The position numbers were made by a program, and so were the translations under genes. This document shows positions 32,404 to 36,363 of a stretch of DNA of 36,363 nt, one piece after another. The number at the start of each line of letters is the position of its first letter. The first letter of the stretch is position 1. Below the pieces are notes generated by a model. The model saw only the letters and a program-made list of their open reading frames with translations. It was not told where the DNA came from and searched no databases. The DNA is from an uncultured Verrucomicrobia subdivision 3 bacterium (GTDB lineage: Bacteria > Verrucomicrobiota > Verrucomicrobiia > Limisphaerales > UBA11358): contig CAISVF010000213.1 in the NCBI GenBank assembly GCA_903888765.1, positions 1 through 36,363 of the forward strand, given 5' to 3'.

Positions 32404-35400
32404 TTAAGGAACTTGCTGAAGGGTTACCGGTCCAATCAGGCCCGCTGGTAGCAACGGTGACTTTTTATTTACCGTCGGCGCGGTGATAGACGTATGCCGC
32501 TGTTCCACGGGCAACGCCGCGTCGCCCGCAAGCCGGTTGTTCCAGGTATTCACGACGTCCACCTCGAGCATGTTTCCGCCGGACTTAATCGCAGTAGAGA
32601 TGTCCACTCGATATGGCGGCTGCCAGAGCGTGCCGAGTTTCTGGCCATTCACTCGCACAACGGCGATATCGTTGACTTTCCCGAGATCCAGAATCAATGC
32701 GGAGTGCGGAGTGCGAAGCGCGAGATCGGAACCATCAAAAGTATAGTGATAGGTGGCCTTGCCGGAAAAATATTTAATTCCGTCCTCAGACCGTTTTGTC
32801 CAGTCGGTGAGATGGCCGAATGTAATTTTTTCTGGCGCACCCCAGCCGGGAGGGAAGCTCACTTCCCACGGTCCGGCGATTTCCATCGGCGCGGCAGTGG
32901 CTGGCACCGCCAATGTACACGCGTGGCCGTCGGCGAACTTCAGTTCGTAATCGCCAGACTTTCCACCTTGGGCATTGATTCGGCCATAAGTGGTACGCGT
33001 CAACTGGAACGGAAGTTCGCTCGCACCATCCCCGGGTTGCCGCATGGAGGGTATGAGTTGGGCGATCTCGGCTGCGCTCAAGGGGCGGGAGAATTGTTCG
33101 ATGGCACCCAGTTTCCCGCGAAATTTGGCTTCGGCGTGTCCTGCCCCGGAATGCACGATGTGGGTGCTCTTCAAGCCCGTTCGCGCCAGCATGCCGTTCA
33201 GATATAGATTCGGCTGGCCGCCGCGATACACCACCGCCACATGTGTCCAATTCGTGAGCGTGGCGGCGTAAACCAGCGTGGGCGCAAAATAATTCCCGCT
33301 ATGCTCGAACACACCCACACCATTGCGCCCGACAGCCAATCCGCAGCCGGCATGAGTTTGGCCACCGAAACCCTCGCCATGCGGCGGGAAGAACACATCG
33401 TTGCGCGGCTCAGCCATGCCCACGATGCCGCTGTTCGCCTCGCGGACGAGCGTGATGTCATCGTCGGGTTTGACCCAGACGGCAAAGGTGAAATTGTCCG
33501 GATTATCGCTGACAACATCGCCGGTGCCGGTGCTGACTGCCGACTTCATCGCTGTGCCTAGGATTTCCTGGCCGCCGCAGGTGACCGAGATAATGCGCTC
33601 CGCCGGGGGCGCGGCTTTTTCTCGAAACACCACAAAGACCGAACCAGCCGGCCCGAAGGACAACGGCAGTCTCACCACGCCATCCGCCACGTCGTAAACC
33701 GCCGGGCGGTCGATGCGTCCGGAATCCGGCGACCACAACTCCGGCGCGCGATCTCCGACCCGGAAGGCCGCCGTCGTCGTCACTGGTTCTGCCGTGGGAT
33801 TGGCGACAAAATAAATGTCCCTGTCGGCGCGATGCCGGTGGATGAAACCGAGTTTTGCCGAATTTTCAAAATCCGGCTTCAATTTCAGCTCCGCTAAAAT
33901 GGGGTCAAGGCTGTTGCCCCAAAAGACGCGGCCTTTGCCGAACGGATGTTCGCCCGGCTGCTGCGGGGCGGCGTTGCCCCAGATTTCGCGGGCGAGCGTC
34001 TGGACTTCGGCGTCGCACTTCGGGAAATTTTCCAGGCTCGGCGAACGCGATGGCGGCGTTCCCACAATCGTCGCCCCGGCCTTCACCAATTCGCGGATTT
34101 TATTCAGTAACCCGGGGCGCATCGTTGCTGACTCTGGCAACGCGAGCAGCCGGTAACTCATGCCGTCCGGCAACGTCAATCGGCCGTCCTGCACCGCCAG
34201 CCGGTGCTCGATCACGTCGGCGTTAATGAAGTCATAGTCAAATCCGGACGGCAAGGGCGGCTGTTGCGGGCCGGCCATCTTGGGCGCGTCCTCGCTGATG
34301 AAGTAGGCCACATCGGCCACGTGCTTGCCGGCCTGCAACATCACGCTGCACCGCCGCAGATAATCAATCCACGCCTTCGACTGCTCGAACCAGGTGTTGT
34401 TGCGGTTGAACTCCGTGCCGAACCAGGCATTAACGCCGGGTAGTTTTTCGTCAGTCGGCTGGTGGATATAGACGTGAAACACGAACTGGTTGATGCCTTC
34501 GCAGAACGCCCAGTCGCCGCGCGCCTTCAAGTCGCGGGGCGAGTTGATGAAGGCCGGACCTCCCGTGAAGGCCTCGGCCCACGTAACCGGCTTGTCATAA
34601 ATGTTCGCGGCGGAGGATGCGTCGCGCAATTCATATCGGCCAAGGTAGCCGGTGTCCCGCTGGTCCAGAAAATTGCCATTGGCCCAGAACTCGCCAGCAA
34701 TCTCATCGCAGTCGCCTCCATACAACAGGAACTCACTGGGAAACCCCCAATGCCCGTAATTCTCCAGCCACATTTTCATGCCGTGCTCGTGGCACAAGTC
34801 GCGCAGACCGCCGACGTAATTGTGCGCCACCCGGTCCGCAACCAGACGTCGCAGATCCCAAAGAAAACGGTCCGACTGATCTACGCTGCCGACGATGCGC
34901 CCGGTCATCACCGGCAGAAACGCCATCGGAGCGTAACCGTAGCGCTTCTGAAAATCTGTCGCGAAGCCGTCTGTCCAATTTTCTGGTCCCATTTCATAAC
35001 TGTCGGCCACGACGTGTTTCCAGGACTTGCGATCCGCCGCTGGCAGCCGTTTGAGCAGATCGCCAACATACGCGTCGAAGTGCGACCGCAGCGAGGTGCG
35101 GTTCATCTTGTCCACTTCCAAACCGGTTGCCTCCGGCGGCGCTGGGCCATTCTTCGTGCCAGTCGGCGTCATTGCCGAGCGCAAGACAATCCAATCGCCA
35201 GCCGGCACGTCCCAATGCAAAGTTCCGTCCGCCGCCATCAATTTGCTGAGATTGCGCACCGCGTCTGGTTTGATTACCAGACCGGACGCATCCGGTTCGG
35301 CTTCGCTGGGCCAAGTGTAAAAATCATAAAGCGGATGCGGTTCCTGACACACCTTCTGCAAGGATTTTTCCGCAAAACTTTCCACGCGCGCAGCTGGCGA

Positions 35401-36231
35401 AAGCTGGATGTCGCCGAGTTCGCAAGCCGCCGAAAATTTTAACTGAAAGAACCGGCCGGAGGCTTTCGGAAAAGTTGCCACGACGGGAGCGAGTGGCACC
35501 GGGCCAACGCCGGGACCGAGGTTGTGCCGGTCAATCGTGAATTTTTTCACTGTCCAATACTGCTGCCCGTTGTCTGACGCCAGCAATTCTGCTGAGACGT
35601 TCACTTTTCCCGCAGGCTGCACTATCACGCTCCGCGCCGTGAAAGACACCGGCATCTGGAAGTTCACGAGCGTTGGCGTGCGCGAAATGATTTTCGCCAT
35701 TTTACCTTCGCCAGTTGGGGCTGGGAACGCCAGCACCGCGAGATCCTGAAACTCCCCTGGCGGCAATGGTAATTTGCCGGCGAAATGTTGCGGCCCTTGC
35801 AACCGCAATTCCGGCAGGGTGACGTAGCGCATCGCTTGGGAAGGTTTCACCCACGGCCCGCCGGACTGACTCCAGCCGGGCGAGTTAAACAAGCCAACGT
35901 CCACGCCGAGCCGAGTGCCTTCGCGCGCGGCGTGCTCAATATAACTCCACCAATCATCGGTGAGCGCTTTGGTCGTGCTGGTCGTCGGCGTGCCGCTCTG
36001 GCCGCTGATGACGCCAATGTAGCCTTCGCCGATGCCCACGCGCTTCATCGCTTCGAGATCGCGCGTGATGCCCACCTTGGTGATCTGGCCATCCATCCAA
36101 TACCAGTAACACCGCGGCTTGGTCGCCGCTGGCGGCTGGTTGAATGCCTGCTCCAGCGTGTCAGCGGCTCCAGCCATCGTCATGGAAACAAGCCAGCAGC
36201 AAACAACTAATCGCATTTTATTTTTTTTCAT
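32404..36231 (-). CDS. GH106 alpha-L-rhamnosidase-like glycoside hydrolase with LamG insert (1275 aa)
   Basis: GH106 enzymes remove terminal alpha-L-rhamnose from plant or microbial polysaccharides by inversion. The ATG at 36231 gives a signal peptide (MKKNKMRLVV ... AGAA, cleavage near residue 23); a TTG at 36252 adds only seven residues. The family opening is clear: CYWYWMDGQITKVGITRDLE and RVGIGEGYIGVISG. The catalytic barrel includes HVVADSYEMGPENW, KMWLENYGHWGFPSEF (Glu490) and TWAEAF (Glu553); these acids are plausible catalytic or calcium ligands but I have not assigned them. A LamG-like domain is inserted at about residues 905-1060 (DNFTFAVWVKPDDD ... SRPLSAAEIAQLI), before a final galactose-binding sandwich (DIAVVRVNGQKLGTLW). 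It is the first gene of the seven-gene minus-strand run. A TATAAA lies 28-33 nt upstream, without a matching -35. Confidence 0.9.
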   Translation of the reverse strand: MKKNKMRLVVCCWLVSMTMAGAADTLEQAFNQPPAATKPRCYWYWMDGQITKVGITRDLEAMKRVGIGEGYIGVISGQSGTPTTSTTKALTDDWWSYIEHAAREGTRLGVDVGLFNSPGWSQSGGPWVKPSQAMRYVTLPELRLQGPQHFAGKLPLPPGEFQDLAVLAFPAPTGEGKMAKIISRTPTLVNFQMPVSFTARSVIVQPAGKVNVSAELLASDNGQQYWTVKKFTIDRHNLGPGVGPVPLAPVVATFPKASGRFFQLKFSAACELGDIQLSPAARVESFAEKSLQKVCQEPHPLYDFYTWPSEAEPDASGLVIKPDAVRNLSKLMAADGTLHWDVPAGDWIVLRSAMTPTGTKNGPAPPEATGLEVDKMNRTSLRSHFDAYVGDLLKRLPAADRKSWKHVVADSYEMGPENWTDGFATDFQKRYGYAPMAFLPVMTGRIVGSVDQSDRFLWDLRRLVADRVAHNYVGGLRDLCHEHGMKMWLENYGHWGFPSEFLLYGGDCDEIAGEFWANGNFLDQRDTGYLGRYELRDASSAANIYDKPVTWAEAFTGGPAFINSPRDLKARGDWAFCEGINQFVFHVYIHQPTDEKLPGVNAWFGTEFNRNNTWFEQSKAWIDYLRRCSVMLQAGKHVADVAYFISEDAPKMAGPQQPPLPSGFDYDFINADVIEHRLAVQDGRLTLPDGMSYRLLALPESATMRPGLLNKIRELVKAGATIVGTPPSRSPSLENFPKCDAEVQTLAREIWGNAAPQQPGEHPFGKGRVFWGNSLDPILAELKLKPDFENSAKLGFIHRHRADRDIYFVANPTAEPVTTTAAFRVGDRAPELWSPDSGRIDRPAVYDVADGVVRLPLSFGPAGSVFVVFREKAAPPAERIISVTCGGQEILGTAMKSAVSTGTGDVVSDNPDNFTFAVWVKPDDDITLVREANSGIVGMAEPRNDVFFPPHGEGFGGQTHAGCGLAVGRNGVGVFEHSGNYFAPTLVYAATLTNWTHVAVVYRGGQPNLYLNGMLARTGLKSTHIVHSGAGHAEAKFRGKLGAIEQFSRPLSAAEIAQLIPSMRQPGDGASELPFQLTRTTYGRINAQGGKSGDYELKFADGHACTLAVPATAAPMEIAGPWEVSFPPGWGAPEKITFGHLTDWTKRSEDGIKYFSGKATYHYTFDGSDLALRTPHSALILDLGKVNDIAVVRVNGQKLGTLWQPPYRVDISTAIKSGGNMLEVDVVNTWNNRLAGDAALPVEQRHTSITAPTVNKKSPLLPAGLIGPVTLQQVP

Positions 36232-36316
36232 AACAAATTTGGACCAAATCAAAGTTTTATATCCCTGTAAGCAGCCGGATACCTCTTGTTGCGCGCAAAA
36301 ATTTTCGGTTTGTCTG

Positions 36317-36363
36317 TCATGGAATCACGATGGTCGTGTTAGCCAACGGTCCTTGCCGGACGC
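36317..36363 (-). CDS. possible 3' end of an upstream gene, cut by the window edge
   Basis: One minus-strand frame reads VRQGPLANTTIVIP followed by TGA and is open to the edge. The strand-like composition resembles the C-terminus of a secreted protein, but 14 codons prove nothing. If real, 85 nt separate it from the GH106 start and the two could be co-transcribed. Confidence 0.25.
   Translation of the reverse strand, partial: VRQGPLANTTIVIP

Noticed and set aside
34462-35442. Plus-strand reading frame (326 codons) opposite GH106
   Set aside because: It is a shadow of a GC-rich gene; composition is skewed and no signal or domain is seen.
9107-36231. Bacteroidetes-type polysaccharide utilisation locus with SusC/SusD
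   Set aside because: No TonB-dependent receptor, SusD lipoprotein or sugar importer occurs in the block, and the kinase is not fused to its regulator.
36249-36320. 23-codon reading frame just upstream of GH106 (MTDKPKIFARNKRYPAAY...)
   Set aside because: It has no ribosome-binding site and no recognisable feature. It is short enough to arise by chance; a leader peptide cannot be supported.

Overview
The window looks like a chromosomal segment of a free-living Verrucomicrobia-type bacterium (Pedosphaera/Limisphaerales-like). This is inferred from gene content only, since there is no rRNA or other marker gene. The supporting signs are very large secreted proteins rich in Asn/Thr and built from Ig-like domains and propellers, a shared C-terminal domain on several of them, a kinase with Reg_prop and Y_Y_Y domains, a GH106 enzyme, a pseudopilin-like tail of the type seen in that phylum, and gene starts that mostly lack Shine-Dalgarno sequences.

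Layout. Positions 1-9100 are a mixed region: the C-terminal part of an AraC-type regulator (+), a small unknown membrane protein (+), a membrane-anchored coiled-coil protein with a pseudopilin-like tail (-), an AT-rich 821-codon secreted protein of unknown function (+), a GH16 lipoprotein followed by an MFS transporter (-), and mpl, a peptidoglycan-recycling ligase (+). The gap 8849-9106 has no gene but holds several nested hairpins.

From 9107 to 36231 all seven genes lie on the minus strand. In transcription order they are: a GH106 alpha-L-rhamnosidase-like enzyme with a LamG insert; a 1761-residue secreted protein with autotransporter-associated repeats and a possible TIM-barrel domain; a secreted protein with PA14 and a GH43-like propeller, 15 nt downstream; a histidine kinase with 14 recognisable propeller motifs; a NarL/LuxR response regulator; a DUF4230 protein; and a 3084-residue surface protein. 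The surface protein carries one seven-repeat FG-GAP block, three seven-repeat RCC1-like blocks and about thirteen Ig-like domains.

How the genes may work together. The minus-strand block reads as a polysaccharide sensing and degradation locus without SusC/SusD or any visible importer. The kinase resembles the sensor half of a Bacteroides hybrid two-component system, but its response regulator is a separate protein. The secreted proteins would bind and cut a rhamnose-containing glycan outside the cytoplasm. The giant protein has no visible enzyme domain and is more likely an adhesin or matrix protein. The most unusual elements are the unassigned catalytic-like domain at 28380-29430, the all-sevens propeller architecture of the giant protein, the C-terminal module shared by four secreted proteins, and the coiled-coil/pseudopilin chimera. 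I saw no tRNA, rRNA, CRISPR, insertion sequence or integrase.
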